Part shown: positions 24,691 through 32,778 of the stretch, piece after piece
Layout of the letters: the number at the start of each line of letters is the position of its first letter
How positions within the stretch are numbered: the first letter of the stretch is position 1
Assembly: GCA_900769705.1 (NCBI GenBank)
Contig: CAAGHP010000003.1
Span: 52,088 to 116,087, forward strand
Source: Alphaproteobacteria bacterium
Lineage (GTDB): Bacteria; Pseudomonadota; Alphaproteobacteria; RF32; CAG-239
DNA length: 64,000 nt
Reading direction: 5' to 3'
Position numbers and translations under genes: made by a program
Notes under the pieces: model-generated
The model's input: the letters and a program-made list of their open reading frames with translations, nothing else
Databases searched by the model: none
Told to the model about the DNA's origin: nothing

Positions 24691-25161
24691 ATGTCAAATC
24701 CTATTGATACCAAAGTTATTAGCAAATTGGCTGAAATTTTGGATAAAAATCAATTAACTACCTTAAATTATGAAGATGAAAGCTGCAAGATTTCTTTAAC
24801 CAGAGAAATCAGCGGCGGTGTTGTTCCGGCCTATGTTCCGGCTCCTCAGCCTGTTGCTGCTGCACCTGTTGCCGCTGCTTCGGTTGAAGAAGAAGTTAAA
24901 GAAACTGTTGTTGATTATAGTAACAATCCAAACGCTATCAAATCTCCAATGGTCGGTGTGGTATATCTTTCCAGCAATCCGAACTCTCCAAACTATGTTA
25001 AAGTCGGCGATTCGGTTAATGAAGGCGACACTTTGTGCCTGATTGAAGCTATGAAGACATTTAATCCGGTAAAAGCTCCGCGCGCCGGCAAAGTTGCTAA
25101 AATTTTGGTAGAAACAGGCGACCCGATTGAATACGGCGAACCATTGATTGTGATTGAATAA
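24691..25161 (+). CDS. accB: Biotin carboxyl carrier protein of acetyl-CoA carboxylase
   Basis: 156 residues. Carries biotin on Lys122 in the motif EAMKTFN (canonical EAMKMMN or EAMKLMN). An Ala/Pro/Val-rich linker (about 44-72) precedes the biotinyl domain. It delivers CO2 from AccC to AccAD for malonyl-CoA synthesis. 14 bases before accC, as expected of the accBC operon; AAAGGA precedes the ATG. Confidence 0.97.
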   Translation: MSNPIDTKVISKLAEILDKNQLTTLNYEDESCKISLTREISGGVVPAYVPAPQPVAAAPVAAASVEEEVKETVVDYSNNPNAIKSPMVGVVYLSSNPNSPNYVKVGDSVNEGDTLCLIEAMKTFNPVKAPRAGKVAKILVETGDPIEYGEPLIVIE

Positions 25162-25175
25162 AACAAAGGATTGCT

Positions 25176-26528
25176 ATGTTTGAAAAAGTTCTGATAGCCA
25201 ACCGTGGTGAAATAGCCTTAAGAATACACCGTGCTTGTCGCGAAATGGGTATTCGTACCGTGGCTGTGCACTCCGAAGCCGATGCCAACGCCATGCATGT
25301 GCGTTTGGCCGACGAGGCTGTGTGCATAGGTCCGGCACGTTCCGTGGATTCGTATTTGAATAAGCCGGCGATTATTTCCGCTGCCATTATTACCGGTGCG
25401 GATGCAATTCACCCAGGGTATGGCTTTCTTTCTGAAAACGCTGATTTTGCCGAAATGGTAGAAAAGCACGGTATAACCTTTATTGGCCCAACCGTGGCGC
25501 AAATGCGTTTGATGGGAGATAAAATTACTGCTCGTAAAGCCGCAAAAGAGGCAGGGTTGCCAATTACCGAGGGTTCTCCGGCTTTGGAATCTGTTGAAGA
25601 TGCCAAGCATTGGGCAAATGAAATCGGCTATCCGGTAATCATTAAAGCTAAAGACGGCGGCGGTGGTAAAGGTATGAAAATTGCTTTTAACGATGATGAA
25701 ATCGGTGAAGCGTTTACCATGGCTAAAGCCGAAGCTAAAGCCGCGTTTCCTAGTGATGTTGTGTATATGGAAAAATATCTGCAGCATCCGCGCCATATAG
25801 AAATGCAGGTTTTGGCGGATAAATACGGCAATGTTGTGCATTTGGGCGAGCGTGACTGTTCTATTCAGCGCAATAATCAAAAGGTTATTGAAGAATGCCC
25901 ATCTCCGGCACTGAACCAAGAACAACGTAAAGAAATAGGTCATATCGTACGTAACGCTATTGCTAAAATCGGTTACTGCAATGCCGGTACACTGGAGTTT
26001 TTGTATGAAAACGGCAAGTTCTATTTTATGGAAATGAACACTCGTCTGCAAGTAGAACACCCAATTACCGAAGCAGTTACCGGTATTGATATTGTTAAAG
26101 AGCAGATTCGCATTGCTGCCGGCGCGCAGCTTGGCTATACGCAAGATGATATCAAATTCAATGGTCATGCCATCGAGTGCCGTATAAACGCCGAAGATCC
26201 GGAAACATTTGTACCGTGCGCCGGTAAAATTGATGAGTGGCATGCTCCGGGCGGGTTGGGAGTCCGCGTGGATTCGGAAATTTATTCCGGATACACGATT
26301 CCTCCGTACTATGACAGTATGATTGCTAAATTGATTGTACATGCCGGTACGCGTAACGCCGCTTTAATGCGTCTACGCCGTGCTTTGGAAGAATTTGTGA
26401 TTATGGGTGTGAAAACCACAATCCCGCTGCATCAGGAGATTATCTCGCAGCCGGAATATTTGGACGGTCAATATGACATTCACTGGTTGGAACACTTTAT
26501 GAAAACCCGTAAGAACAATAAGCTTTAA
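25176..26528 (+). CDS. accC: Biotin carboxylase of acetyl-CoA carboxylase
   Basis: 450 residues, full length. ATP-grasp enzyme that carboxylates biotin on AccB. Motifs: VLIANRGEIALRIHRACREM at the N-terminus, ATP loop KAKDGGGGKGMKI, HIEMQVLADKYGNVVHLGER, and MNTRLQVEHPITE near the catalytic Arg/Glu. A terminator follows, so accBC is a two-gene operon. Confidence 0.98.
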   Translation: MFEKVLIANRGEIALRIHRACREMGIRTVAVHSEADANAMHVRLADEAVCIGPARSVDSYLNKPAIISAAIITGADAIHPGYGFLSENADFAEMVEKHGITFIGPTVAQMRLMGDKITARKAAKEAGLPITEGSPALESVEDAKHWANEIGYPVIIKAKDGGGGKGMKIAFNDDEIGEAFTMAKAEAKAAFPSDVVYMEKYLQHPRHIEMQVLADKYGNVVHLGERDCSIQRNNQKVIEECPSPALNQEQRKEIGHIVRNAIAKIGYCNAGTLEFLYENGKFYFMEMNTRLQVEHPITEAVTGIDIVKEQIRIAAGAQLGYTQDDIKFNGHAIECRINAEDPETFVPCAGKIDEWHAPGGLGVRVDSEIYSGYTIPPYYDSMIAKLIVHAGTRNAALMRLRRALEEFVIMGVKTTIPLHQEIISQPEYLDGQYDIHWLEHFMKTRKNNKL

Positions 26529-26536
26529 GCTCTTTG

Positions 26537-26568
26537 AAAAATCCCGGATAATAGTTCGGGATTTTTTT
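26537..26568 (+). terminator. Terminator of accBC
   Basis: AAATCCCGgataatagttCGGGATTT hairpin followed by T residues, nine bases after accC. Confidence 0.85.
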
Positions 26569-26618
26569 GTATTCAGAAAAAAACCGTGTTTAACGCGGGT
26601 GTTTCTGAATACAAAAAA
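26563..26618. repeat. Perfect 17-bp inverted repeat between accC and recA
   Basis: TTTTTTGTATTCAGAAA (26563-26579) and its exact reverse complement (26602-26618) flank a 22-base loop containing CCGTG/CGCGG. It sits between two ordinary terminators and could be an additional bidirectional terminator, although its arms share bases with both neighbours, so the three hairpins compete. Confidence 0.7.
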
Positions 26619-26640
26619 GCCTTGCTGAAAAGCAAGGCTC
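26618..26640 (-). terminator. Terminator of recA
   Basis: AGCCTTGCT-GAAA-AGCAAGGCT hairpin; on the minus strand it is followed by a T-run, about 30 bases after the recA stop. Confidence 0.85.
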
Positions 26641-26669
26641 TAAACATTGGAGATATAAACAAAACTGTC

Positions 26670-27695
26670 TTAATCTTCGGTTTCCGGCTCGTCTTCTCCA
26701 ATCATTTCTGTAGTCAGATGACCGGCGTCAGCGCGGATTTTATTTTCTATTTCTTCGGCAACTGCCGGATTCTCCATCAAATATCTTTTGGCGTTTTCAC
26801 GGCCTTGACCGATTTTGTCGCCGTTATACGAGAACCAAGCGCCGGCTTTTTCAATAATTCCTGATTTTACGCCCAAATCAATCAATTCGCCGGTTTTGGA
26901 AATTCCTTCGCCGTACATAATGTCAAAGTCCACAGTCTTAAACGGAGGAGCAACTTTGTTTTTCACAATCTTCACGCGGGTTTGCGAACCGATAACTTCA
27001 TCTTTGTCTTTAATTGCACCCACGCGGCGTATGTCCATACGCACAGAAGCGTAGAATTTTAAGGCGTTACCGCCGGTTGTGGTTTCAGGATTGCCGAACA
27101 TAACGCCCAGCTTCATACGAATTTGGTTGATGAAGATAATCAGAGTGTTAGAGCGGGCAACCGTGGCGGTCAGTTTACGCAGAGCCTGACTCATCAAGCG
27201 AGCTTGTAAGCCCATGTGCGCATCGCCCATTTCGCCTTCCAATTCGGCCTTTGGTACCAAAGCAGCCACCGAGTCTACAACCATAACATCAATAGCGCCG
27301 GAACGAACCAATGTATCGGCAATTTCCAAAGCCTGTTCACCGGAATCCGGCTGAGAAACAAGCAAGTTCTCAATATCTACGCCAATTTTTTTAGCATACG
27401 ACGGGTCAAGAGCGTGTTCTGCATCAATAAAAGCGCAAGTGCCGTTGCGTTTTTGTGCTTGGGCAATTACACTCAAAGCCAATGTGGTTTTACCGGAGCT
27501 TTCCGGACCGTAAATTTCAATAATACGTCCTTTTGGCAAGCCACCGATTCCCAAAGCAATATCAATGCCCAAAGAACCGGTCGGAATCGCCTCTATATCA
27601 ATGTTGGTATTTTGCCCGAGGCGCATAATAGAACCTTTGCCGAAAGCTCGTTCAATCTGGCTCAGGGCGGCGTCTAACGCTTTATCTTTTTCCAT
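26670..27695 (-). CDS. recA: Recombinase RecA
   Basis: 341 residues. Walker A GPESSGKTT (63-71), Walker B VMVVDSVAAL, the L2 region FINQIRMKLGVMFGNPETTT and an acidic C-terminus GEDEPETED. It forms filaments on single-stranded DNA for recombination, transformation and SOS signalling. An AAGGA site precedes the ATG. About 100 bases upstream lies a GTTC-N7-GTTC LexA operator. Confidence 0.99.
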   Translation of the reverse strand: MEKDKALDAALSQIERAFGKGSIMRLGQNTNIDIEAIPTGSLGIDIALGIGGLPKGRIIEIYGPESSGKTTLALSVIAQAQKRNGTCAFIDAEHALDPSYAKKIGVDIENLLVSQPDSGEQALEIADTLVRSGAIDVMVVDSVAALVPKAELEGEMGDAHMGLQARLMSQALRKLTATVARSNTLIIFINQIRMKLGVMFGNPETTTGGNALKFYASVRMDIRRVGAIKDKDEVIGSQTRVKIVKNKVAPPFKTVDFDIMYGEGISKTGELIDLGVKSGIIEKAGAWFSYNGDKIGQGRENAKRYLMENPAVAEEIENKIRADAGHLTTEMIGEDEPETED

Positions 27696-27790
27696 ATTTA
27701 TTTTCCTTAAAAAATTATCCTAAATTCTTTATCTCGCATTTTAAGCAAAAACTCAACACGAGTCTGAATTTATCCGCTGAAATGTATATT

Positions 27791-27805
27791 GTTCTAATTT
27801 TGTTC
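27791..27805. promoter_or_regulatory. LexA operator upstream of recA (alphaproteobacterial type)
   Basis: GTTC-TAATTTT-GTTC is an exact match to the direct-repeat LexA box GTTC-N7-GTTC described for Alphaproteobacteria. It lies 96 bases before recA and also about 97 bases before the divergent HD-domain gene. Confidence 0.85.
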
Positions 27806-27901
27806 TAATAGCAAGCACTTTATTATAAATTTGTGAATAATTATTTAAAAATTGCGCCGCACCTGAAAAAAGTGCTAAGTAAAAAGCAAAGGAGAAATAC
27901 C

Positions 27902-28720
27902 ATGTTGGAAGATGCTTATCAGCTGTTGAAAGAAAAATCGGAAGAATGTTTGCAAAAAGTTGCTCATGACGAATTTTTTGTGGGCTATACCAAAGAAAAA
28001 ATCCGTCATTCTTATCAAGTTATGGGTGCCGGTAACTATATTGTTCCACGCGTAGAATGGCTGAAAAGCAAAGATTCGGAGTATATAGACATGGTAAAGT
28101 CGGCAGTGCTTTTGCACGATATTTGCCGATTCGCAGAGATAGAGGAAAAATGTCTGCACAATCGGCAAATAGACCACGGAGTTGCCGGCGGAGAGTTTTT
28201 GCGCACTTTACCAGAGTTTTCAGATATTCGCATCTGGCTGCCGATAAAGCATCACGGACATTTGATAGAGGCTTTGTACGCTGATGAGGAATATCAAAAT
28301 ATAGCCGATAAAGAGCTGAAACAAGAGGTTGCCCGCATCTGCTTTATTATCCGCGATGCCGATAAAATCGCTAATTTACGGATGTTTGCTTATGAGCCGC
28401 AGATGCGTTATTTGTTTTTAGGCAAAAAAGATATTGTGCCGGAAGTTGACGGACACATTTCAGCAAAAGTTTGGCAAGAGGCTGATACCTATACAACATT
28501 TTCGCGCGGTGCCGACGCAACTCCGGCAGACCGTATGGCCGGCTATTTGTCGTGGTATTATGATATCAACTATCAGTATTCCATTGATTTTTGCAACAAA
28601 TTGAATGTCACGCCGCGTTTGCTGGAATTTTTCAAGTGGATTTGCGTTGACGAAGCATTTAAGAACAAGCTGTTAGCCCGATTCGCCGATTTTTTGGAAA
28701 ATCATCCGTATTTGCGCTGA
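27902..28720 (+). CDS. HD-domain phosphohydrolase
   Basis: 272 residues from the ATG at 27902, which has an AAAGGAGAAA site; an upstream in-frame start at 27833 has none. HD-superfamily metal ligands: His36 (RHSY), His72-Asp73 (LLHDICRF), further histidines in IDHGVAGG and KHHGH, and a distal Asp in IRDADKIAN. The fold hydrolyses phosphate esters, often nucleotides; the substrate cannot be told. It is divergent from recA across the LexA box, so SOS control is possible but unproven. Confidence 0.85.
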   Translation: MLEDAYQLLKEKSEECLQKVAHDEFFVGYTKEKIRHSYQVMGAGNYIVPRVEWLKSKDSEYIDMVKSAVLLHDICRFAEIEEKCLHNRQIDHGVAGGEFLRTLPEFSDIRIWLPIKHHGHLIEALYADEEYQNIADKELKQEVARICFIIRDADKIANLRMFAYEPQMRYLFLGKKDIVPEVDGHISAKVWQEADTYTTFSRGADATPADRMAGYLSWYYDINYQYSIDFCNKLNVTPRLLEFFKWICVDEAFKNKLLARFADFLENHPYLR

Positions 28721-28723
28721 GAT

Positions 28724-29575
28724 TTATTTCCAAAGTTTTTTGCGGCTGCGGAATTCTTCAATGGTAGCTGTAACTACAGCGCCGAACAAGACTATTGCCC
28801 ACCATGAATACATCCAAACCAGCAAAATCGGCACCGTGGCAAGCGCGCCGTAAAGCGTGCGGTAGGTAACGTTCAACACCAAAAAATAGCCAAAGCCCAC
28901 TCTTAGGAGCAAGGTTAAAACCAAAGTGACGCAAGCGCCGGCAAATGCGCTGGAAAGACGGATTTTTTTGTTTGGAACAATAACGTATGAAAGCCATAAA
29001 AAGAAAAATGTAATAAAATTCGGCAGAATAAATGTCATAAAAAAGTTATAGCCCAAAAAATGTTCGGGATGAAAATATTTTAGCGTCAGCAAATAGCCTT
29101 TGAGTGAAAGGACTGTGCCTACCAAGAGCGGGCAAAGAGTAATAATAGTCCAATAAAGCGTGATTTTTGTGGCCAAGCGGCGGTGTTTTTTGACTTTAAA
29201 AATAAAATTAAAGCTGTTTTCTATGGTAAACAGCAGCAAAATCGCTGTCACGGCAATACCCAAAACGCCAATGGTGGTCAGTTTGCTGGAGGCCGCTACA
29301 AACTGCATAATGTAATTTTGAATGTTTTGCTCTATGTTAGGCACAAAATACTGAATAAGCGAAGCTTGCACCTGTGTCCGCACATTTTCAAACACCGGAA
29401 AGGCGGTGAAAATCGCCAAGGCAATGGCAATCAGCGGCACCACGGCAATCAATGTGGTATAGCTGAGCGAAGCTGCCACACGCAAAATCATTGCGTTTTT
29501 GGTGCGCCAGCGCAGATATTTAAAAAAAAGTTGGCAGAATTTACTGAATTTTGCGGTGTCAAATCGATTCGCCAT
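28724..29575 (-). CDS. YihY/virulence-factor-BrkB family membrane protein
   Basis: 283 residues with six or so membrane segments and the family stretches RVAASLSYTTLIAVVPLIAI near residue 30-50 and YGALATVPILLVWMYSWWAI near 240-260. The family was once mis-assigned as RNase BN; it is now treated as an inner membrane protein or transporter of unclear substrate. It is convergent with the HD-domain gene with only three bases between the stops. Confidence 0.9.
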   Translation of the reverse strand: MANRFDTAKFSKFCQLFFKYLRWRTKNAMILRVAASLSYTTLIAVVPLIAIALAIFTAFPVFENVRTQVQASLIQYFVPNIEQNIQNYIMQFVAASSKLTTIGVLGIAVTAILLLFTIENSFNFIFKVKKHRRLATKITLYWTIITLCPLLVGTVLSLKGYLLTLKYFHPEHFLGYNFFMTFILPNFITFFFLWLSYVIVPNKKIRLSSAFAGACVTLVLTLLLRVGFGYFLVLNVTYRTLYGALATVPILLVWMYSWWAIVLFGAVVTATIEEFRSRKKLWK

Positions 29576-29691
29576 TTTACAACTTTCAAAAAAATGTTTA
29601 CAAAGCAGATAAATTTGTATAAGTATCTCTACAGTAACTTACTTCCAAAAAGGGAAGTAGTCTAGAACAAAATTTATAAAGGAACTAGAAA

Positions 29692-30516
29692 ATGGCTATT
29701 GAACAACTTATGGCCGGTAAAAAAGGCCTGATTATGGGACTTGCCAATGATAAATCTATTGCTTGGGGTATCGCTCAGGCTTTGAATGCGCATGGTGCGC
29801 AGATTGCAATCTCTTATCAAAATGAAATGCTGGAAAAAAGAGTTAAGCCTTTGGCCGAACAGCTTAACAATCCTCTCTTGATAAAATGCGATGTGTCCGA
29901 TTCTGCTTCGGTTGAAGCTTGCTTTAAAGAATTGGGCGAAAAATGGGGTAAAATTGACTTTGTTGTTCACGCAATTGCATTTTCTGACAAAGACCAGCTG
30001 CGTGGTCGTACAATCGACACCACATTGGATAACTTTACTATGACTATGCACATTTCCTGCTACTCATTTTTGGAAGCTTGCCGCTGTGCATCTCCAATTA
30101 TGAATGAAGGCGGTTCAATAGTGACTTTGACATACTTGGGTTCAGAACGCGTATTGCCGAATTACAATATTATGGGTGTGGCTAAAGCCGCTTTGGAAGC
30201 TTCTGTCCGCTATGCCGCTGTGGATATGGGCAAGCAGGGTGTTCGCGTAAACGCTATTTCTTCCGGCCCTATTAAAACTTTGGCTGCTGCCGGTATCGGC
30301 GATTTCCGCACAATTTTGCGTTGGAACGAATTGAACGCTCCGCTGCAGCGCAATGTTCATCAGACCGAAGTTGGCAATATGGCTTTGAGTTTGTTGTCTG
30401 ATTTGGGCTCTGCCGTAACCGGTGAAGTTTTGCACGTTGATTGCGGATATAACACTATTGCGATGGTAAATATTGATAACGCTGCTGAAAGCGCAGATGT
30501 TCTTAAAGAATTTTAA
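29692..30516 (+). CDS. fabI: Enoyl-ACP reductase FabI
   Basis: 274 residues. NADH-dependent last step of fatty acid elongation. The cofactor loop GLANDKSIAWGIAQAL follows the FabI pattern, and the catalytic Tyr-x6-Lys is seen as YNIMGVAK. Target of triclosan-type inhibitors. AAGGA lies eight bases before the ATG. Single gene with its own terminator. Confidence 0.97.
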   Translation: MAIEQLMAGKKGLIMGLANDKSIAWGIAQALNAHGAQIAISYQNEMLEKRVKPLAEQLNNPLLIKCDVSDSASVEACFKELGEKWGKIDFVVHAIAFSDKDQLRGRTIDTTLDNFTMTMHISCYSFLEACRCASPIMNEGGSIVTLTYLGSERVLPNYNIMGVAKAALEASVRYAAVDMGKQGVRVNAISSGPIKTLAAAGIGDFRTILRWNELNAPLQRNVHQTEVGNMALSLLSDLGSAVTGEVLHVDCGYNTIAMVNIDNAAESADVLKEF

Positions 30517-30532
30517 ACTGCCATATATCAGC

Positions 30533-30571
30533 AAAAAAGTCCCCAATTTTTTCGGTTGGGGGCTTTTTTTA
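30533..30571 (+). terminator. Terminator of fabI
   Basis: AGTCCCCAA...TTGGGGGCT stem followed by seven T residues. Confidence 0.9.
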
Positions 30572-30623
30572 TTGCAAGCTGTGTAAAAATAGCCTAATCT
30601 GCAACCAGAAAGGTTAAAGATAA

Positions 30624-31388
30624 ATGGTTAAAATCTCGGCATATATTGTTACATTGAATGAAGAAAAACGCTTGGGCAAGACTTTGCAGGCTCTGAAAAA
30701 AGTGGCTGATGAAATTTTTGTGATAGACAGCGGAAGCACAGATAAAACTCAAGAGATTGCCGAAAAATACGGCGCTAAATTTTTGTTTCATAAGTGGAAG
30801 AATATTTCGGCGCAAAAACATTATGGGCAGGAGCTTTGCCATAATGATTGGGTGTTGTCTTTAGACGCTGATGAAGTTTTGTCGCCGGAGCTGATTGCCG
30901 AGATTAAAGAAAAAATGAAAAATCCGGCAGCCGATGCTTATAGAATTAAAATCTGCGATATGCTTCCGGGAGATAAAAAGCCGCGTTTATTTGCCAAGAC
31001 TTATAATCAAGTGCGCTTGTATAACCGTAAAAAAAGCAATATGCCGGATGATTTAACGCATGATAGAGTTGTGGTTGGCGAAGGCGCGGTGGTGGAGCAA
31101 TTAGAGTCAAAAGTTTTTCACTATTCATACATATCTTTAACTCAAACATGGTTTAAGCTGAATATGTATACCGACGAATTGGTAAAAACAGCGGTTGAGC
31201 AAGGTAGGAAATATTCTAAATTGAGGCTGTATACAGAATTTCCGCGTCAGTTTTTGGTATATTATTTTAAAAAGCGTTATTTTTTGTATGGAACCTGCGG
31301 ATTTTGGATGGCAACTACCTATGCGTATTTCCGCTTTTTGAAAATAGCCAAGTGGTTTGAGTGGAAAGCTCTAAATTCAGTGAAATAA
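30624..31388 (+). CDS. Family 2 glycosyltransferase, WaaE/KdtX-like
   Basis: 254 residues, GT-A fold: ISAYIVTLNEEKRLGKTLQA at the N-terminus, the aspartates of VIDSGSTD, and the metal motif SLDADE. The pattern and length match LPS core glycosyltransferases such as WaaE, which adds glucose to heptose, but sugar and acceptor cannot be read from sequence. AAAGG precedes the ATG. Monocistronic. Confidence 0.85.
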   Translation: MVKISAYIVTLNEEKRLGKTLQALKKVADEIFVIDSGSTDKTQEIAEKYGAKFLFHKWKNISAQKHYGQELCHNDWVLSLDADEVLSPELIAEIKEKMKNPAADAYRIKICDMLPGDKKPRLFAKTYNQVRLYNRKKSNMPDDLTHDRVVVGEGAVVEQLESKVFHYSYISLTQTWFKLNMYTDELVKTAVEQGRKYSKLRLYTEFPRQFLVYYFKKRYFLYGTCGFWMATTYAYFRFLKIAKWFEWKALNSVK

Positions 31389-31395
31389 TAAACTA

Positions 31396-31428
31396 AAAAA
31401 ACCGTTCTTTAGAAGAACGGTTTTTTTA
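31396..31428. terminator. Bidirectional terminator
   Basis: AAAACCGTTCTTTAGAAGAACGGTTTT with flanking A- and T-runs between the glycosyltransferase and a convergent small gene. Confidence 0.9.
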
Positions 31429-31788
31429 TCAGTATTTTACTTGATGGCGAGTAATTGAATTTGAGTCGGACTTAAAGTCCGAAGTCAAAGCAAGCGAACC
31501 ATCAATCATTTTGGTCAACAAAATCTGCTTGCCATCAGGATATTGGTACACAGTACCCTTGATAACCGGCCACACCAACGAAGAAGCATTTGTTTCAACA
31601 ACTTTGTGTGTGCGCAGATCAAAAAACTTGTCATCTTGCTTGATGCAAGGGATGACCTTTTTAATTTTAGGATTATTGTAGTTCGGAATATAAGGCCCGC
31701 CTATTTGAGAAACACCTGCGTGCAGCTTAATAACACAAACAACTTCACAACCCTTTTTTAACATAACAAAATCATTCATATGCATCAT
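31429..31788 (-). CDS. Hypothetical protein (about 119 aa)
   Basis: Up to 119 residues, beta-rich in appearance (VWPVIKGTVYQYPDGKQILL), three Cys, no signal peptide. I do not recognise it. ATG codons at 31788, 31785 and 31779 are all possible starts and none has a Shine-Dalgarno sequence. A TTGACA-17-TATATA promoter lies about 50 bases upstream. It is one of three consecutive small genes, each transcribed alone. Confidence 0.6.
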   Translation of the reverse strand: MMHMNDFVMLKKGCEVVCVIKLHAGVSQIGGPYIPNYNNPKIKKVIPCIKQDDKFFDLRTHKVVETNASSLVWPVIKGTVYQYPDGKQILLTKMIDGSLALTSDFKSDSNSITRHQVKY

Positions 31789-31833
31789 ATTAAGTAAAAC
31801 ATAAAAATATTCAAATAATCAAATTGTGCTTAC

Positions 31834-31862
31834 TATATACTATTTTTTGTGCTTTTTGTCAA
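31834..31862 (-). promoter_or_regulatory. Promoter of the 119-residue protein gene
   Basis: On the minus strand TTGACA, 17-base spacer, TATATA. Confidence 0.7.
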
Positions 31863-31883
31863 TAACTTTTTTAACCGAAAATT

Positions 31884-31916
31884 AAAAAAACTTCCGAAAG
31901 TTATCGGAAGTTTTTA
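31884..31916 (-). terminator. Terminator of the 66-residue protein gene
   Basis: ACTTCCGA...TCGGAAGT hairpin with A and T flanks, 25 bases past the stop of the gene at 31941. Confidence 0.85.
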
Positions 31917-31940
31917 AACTTAAATTGCGAAAATTGAATT

Positions 31941-32141
31941 CTAATCTTCACGGTTAATGCCTTGCATTGCCAACAAAGCATTCATTCTGTCGCGGTTAGC
32001 TTCTTCGCGAGAGTATTCTTTGCCTTGTTCTTTAGCGATTTTTCTTTCATTATCAACAGTTGCAGCGGCAACGTCATGAATATTTTTTTTAGCTTCTACC
32101 TGAGCCTTTTTTTCTAAGATACGTTTTGTTGCATTGGTCAT
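31941..32141 (-). CDS. Small charged helical protein (66 aa)
   Basis: 66 residues, MTNATKRILEKKAQVEAKKN at the start, then alternating acidic and basic residues predicted to be helical. AGGAGA lies before the ATG at 32141, so the longer frame to 32183 is not used. It has its own TTGACA-17-TATTTT promoter and a terminator. Unlike its two neighbours it has a normal ribosome site. No family recognised. Confidence 0.65.
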   Translation of the reverse strand: MTNATKRILEKKAQVEAKKNIHDVAAATVDNERKIAKEQGKEYSREEANRDRMNALLAMQGINRED

Positions 32142-32173
32142 GTTATTTCTCCTAAAATATTCGTTCTGAATAT

Positions 32174-32202
32174 AAAATAACATTTTTTAGATATTTTGTC
32201 AA
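32174..32202 (-). promoter_or_regulatory. Promoter of the 66-residue protein gene
   Basis: On the minus strand TTGACA, 17-base spacer, TATTTT. Confidence 0.6.
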
Positions 32203-32229
32203 CTTTCTTTATAAAAAAACATTTCAGGC

Positions 32230-32268
32230 AAAAAGAAACCGCCATTTTTTTTACAAAAAATAGCGGTT
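32230..32268 (-). terminator. Terminator of the 111-residue protein gene
   Basis: AACCGC(T/C)A...T(A/G)GCGGTT hairpin with long A/T arms directly downstream of the stop at 32281. Confidence 0.8.
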
Positions 32269-32280
32269 AATTGTTTCGGT

Positions 32281-32616
32281 TTAGTTTGCATGTGCCATGG
32301 CGCGCAACATCTTCTGACGATTACGGAAACGACATTTCTTAGAAATACCGAGTCCGATGTATTCAGCATGAGCCTGAGCGTCAAGTCGTACCTGTGTGCG
32401 AGCTTCATCAAGAGAGTAACCACGGTCAGTATAGAACTTAATGTCTACCTCCTGTGCTTCCTTGACCTTATTCTTAAGACCATCACCATAGAGGCGAGCA
32501 GCTTTTGTACCAAGTGCTTTCTCCTCAGGTGTCAATGGACGGTTCAAAGACTTAAGGTTGTTCAACACGATAGAAGCATTCTCAACAGTCACTGTAGCGA
32601 AAGTATTCTGTACCAT
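32281..32616 (-). CDS. Hypothetical protein with foreign-looking codon use (111 aa)
   Basis: 111 residues, helical, with LNRPLTPEEKALGTKAARLY and DRGYSLDEARTQVRLDAQAH, basic C-terminus CRFRNRQKMLRAM. I do not recognise it. Seven of its ten lysines are AAG, against two of twelve in rpsT of this genome. No Shine-Dalgarno sequence precedes the ATG; the leader ends TTCTTATTATT. Both traits recall Bacteroidetes genes and suggest horizontal transfer. Confidence 0.65.
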   Translation of the reverse strand: MVQNTFATVTVENASIVLNNLKSLNRPLTPEEKALGTKAARLYGDGLKNKVKEAQEVDIKFYTDRGYSLDEARTQVRLDAQAHAEYIGLGISKKCRFRNRQKMLRAMAHAN

Positions 32617-32660
32617 AATAATAAGAAATTTAGTTTATAATAATTTGAATTACATTTAAA

Positions 32661-32689
32661 CTTATATCATTTTTATGTATTTTTGTCAA
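32661..32689 (-). promoter_or_regulatory. Promoter of the 111-residue protein gene
   Basis: On the minus strand TTGACA, 17-base spacer, TATAAG, about 45 bases before the ATG. Confidence 0.7.
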
Positions 32690-32778
32690 TATTGATTCTG
32701 CAGCTTTCTAAAAAAAATGTTGTATTTGCGGCGGTGTCTGCTAATATTGCAGTAAATATCAATAACAGAGCTGTTAAA

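Noticed and set aside
25218..26342. A 374-codon open frame antisense to accC
   Set aside because: It lies wholly within the reverse complement of accC, has no ribosome site and its translation (Phe, His and Asn rich) looks like a codon-bias shadow.
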